NCBI GenBank assembly: GCA_900471485.1
Contig: UCEU01000026.1
Location: forward strand, 1-64,000
From: Hyphomicrobiales bacterium
Lineage (GTDB): Bacteria > Pseudomonadota > Alphaproteobacteria > Rhizobiales > Rhizobiaceae
Direction of reading: 5' to 3'
DNA: 64,000 nucleotides
Shown: positions 63,257 to 64,000 of the stretch, piece after piece
How positions within the stretch are numbered: position 1 is the stretch's first letter
Layout of the letters: the number at the start of each line of letters is the position of its first letter
Notes under the pieces: model-generated
Database searches by the model: none
Told to the model about the DNA's origin: nothing
The model's input: the letters and a program-made list of their open reading frames with translations, nothing else
Position numbers and translations under genes: made by a program

Positions 63257-64000
63257 ATGAGGCGGTTGATTTTCGCACTGCTACGGTCGCTCTCGGTGGT
63301 CGGCCTTGCGCTCGGATTCGCCTTCTTCGCGGCTTCGCTGACGCCGAGCCTGATGCCGCGCAGTTTCGTGGTGCAGGGTGTGCTCTCGGGCATATCGGCG
63401 GCCGTCGGCTATCTCGTGGGTGTCATGCTCGTCTGGCTCTGGACGTATATGGAGCTGCCGGCGCCGAGGGCAGGGCTAGCGGTCTACAGGGCCGTCGTGC
63501 TGGTGGTCGGCATCCTTTTAGCCATCGGCTTCCTCTGGCAGGCGGCTGGGTGGCAGAATTCGATCCGCGACCTCTGGCACATGGAGCCCGTGGAAACGGC
63601 CGATCCCTTCAAGCTCGCCGGTATCGCCTTCTTGGTTTTCGTGGTCGGGATACTGATCGGGCGGCTGTTCCTGTTCACCTGGCGGTGGTTCTCCCGGCGG
63701 CTTGCTCGCTACGTGCCGCAGCGGGTGTCTAATGTCATCGGAGGGGTGATTGCGATCGCCTTGTTCTGGTCGGTGGTCGAGGGCGTATTGCTGCGCGCGG
63801 GGCTGCATCTGGCCGACAGTTCGTTCCAGAAGGTCGATGCACTGATCGAGGCGGATGTGCCGCAGCCGACGGCATCGGGCAAGACGGGAAGCCCGGCCTC
63901 GCTGGTGGCGTGGAACGGGCTCGGTCGGCAGGGGCGGCATTTCGTGGATTCGGGGCCAGGTGCCGCCGATATCCAGGACTTCTGGAACTCGGAGGCGAAG
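63257..64000 (+). CDS. Membrane alpha/beta-hydrolase family protein, 5' part
   Basis: The first 248 residues of a protein that runs off the window. Four or five hydrophobic segments (about residues 9-30, 40-60, 72-92, 112-132, 152-172) form the N-terminal membrane domain of the 'alpha/beta-hydrolase family' (SLTPSLMPRSFVVQGVLSGISAAVGY is its hallmark). The start of the hydrolase domain is reached at SGKTGSPASLVAWNGLGRQGRHFV; the catalytic Ser lies outside the window. The ATG at 63257 follows ACGGAGG. Some actinobacterial and proteobacterial members are linked to lipid or wax-ester metabolism, but the role is unknown. Confidence 0.9.
   Translation, partial: MRRLIFALLRSLSVVGLALGFAFFAASLTPSLMPRSFVVQGVLSGISAAVGYLVGVMLVWLWTYMELPAPRAGLAVYRAVVLVVGILLAIGFLWQAAGWQNSIRDLWHMEPVETADPFKLAGIAFLVFVVGILIGRLFLFTWRWFSRRLARYVPQRVSNVIGGVIAIALFWSVVEGVLLRAGLHLADSSFQKVDALIEADVPQPTASGKTGSPASLVAWNGLGRQGRHFVDSGPGAADIQDFWNSEAK

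Overview
The window reads as a chromosomal segment of a high-GC alphaproteobacterium of the Rhizobiaceae (Rhizobium/Agrobacterium/Ensifer group). The evidence is a complete acpXL-fabZXL-fabF2XL-fabF1XL-adh2XL-lpxXL block for the very-long-chain lipid A acyl chain, an aerobic (CobN-type) cobalamin cluster whose proteins resemble the classical 'Pseudomonas denitrificans'/Ensifer enzymes, and a znuA/znuC-znuB-zur arrangement with rhizobial Zur boxes. I see no rRNA, tRNA, CRISPR array, integrase or intact insertion sequence.

Layout. 1-9.4 kb: cobalamin synthesis, with the 3' part of cobN, then cobO, a small EamA permease, an opposing TauE/SafE permease, cobE, a nucleoside hydrolase closed by its own terminator, and an overlapping cobA-cobB-cobC-cobD run. 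9.5-14.9 kb: the six-gene VLCFA/lipid A block. 15-18.2 kb: a PAS protein, a VOC protein, an SRPBCC protein and gnd. 18.2-32 kb: an isochorismatase-like hydrolase and a LacI regulator diverge from a CUT1 sugar ABC transporter followed by a GH2 beta-mannosidase, a TIM-barrel isomerase/epimerase, a Gfo/Idh oxidoreductase, an aldo/keto reductase and a GH43 enzyme. 32-37.4 kb: zinc homeostasis, with a CobW-type GTPase coupled to a 57-residue CxCxxC protein and divergent znuA and znuCB-zur; 13-bp palindromes of the form GTnATnnnATnAC lie in front of the units. 37.4-41.6 kb: gamma-carbonic anhydrase, FAH-family hydrolase, dusA, a cold-shock protein and two small hypothetical proteins.

41.6-43.7 kb is the clearest foreign patch: a repeat-like, gene-free stretch followed by an AT-rich 460-codon orphan encoding a membrane-anchored coiled-coil protein. 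After it come uvrB (carrying an in-frame palindromic repeat, as cobN does), an MFS carrier, a diguanylate cyclase, a phage-P5/CHAP-like peptidase, another MFS carrier, a DUF486 protein, a DUF1800/DUF1501 pair, an ArsR-SRPBCC pair with two near-identical palindromic operators, a 2OG-Fe(II) oxygenase behind a very AT-rich tract, a thioesterase, a frameshifted adenylate cyclase, a methyl-accepting chemotaxis protein, a beta-barrel protein, a secreted penicillin-V-acylase-like enzyme, and the start of a membrane alpha/beta-hydrolase that runs off the window.

The strongest candidates for new biology are the AT-rich orphan, the zinc-linked CxCxxC microprotein, the cysteine-less condensing enzyme FabF2XL paired with an intact partner, the glycoside operon that may combine hydrolytic and oxidative cleavage, and the P5/CHAP fusion protein. 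All functional statements come from reading the sequence and from family knowledge; no search was run.
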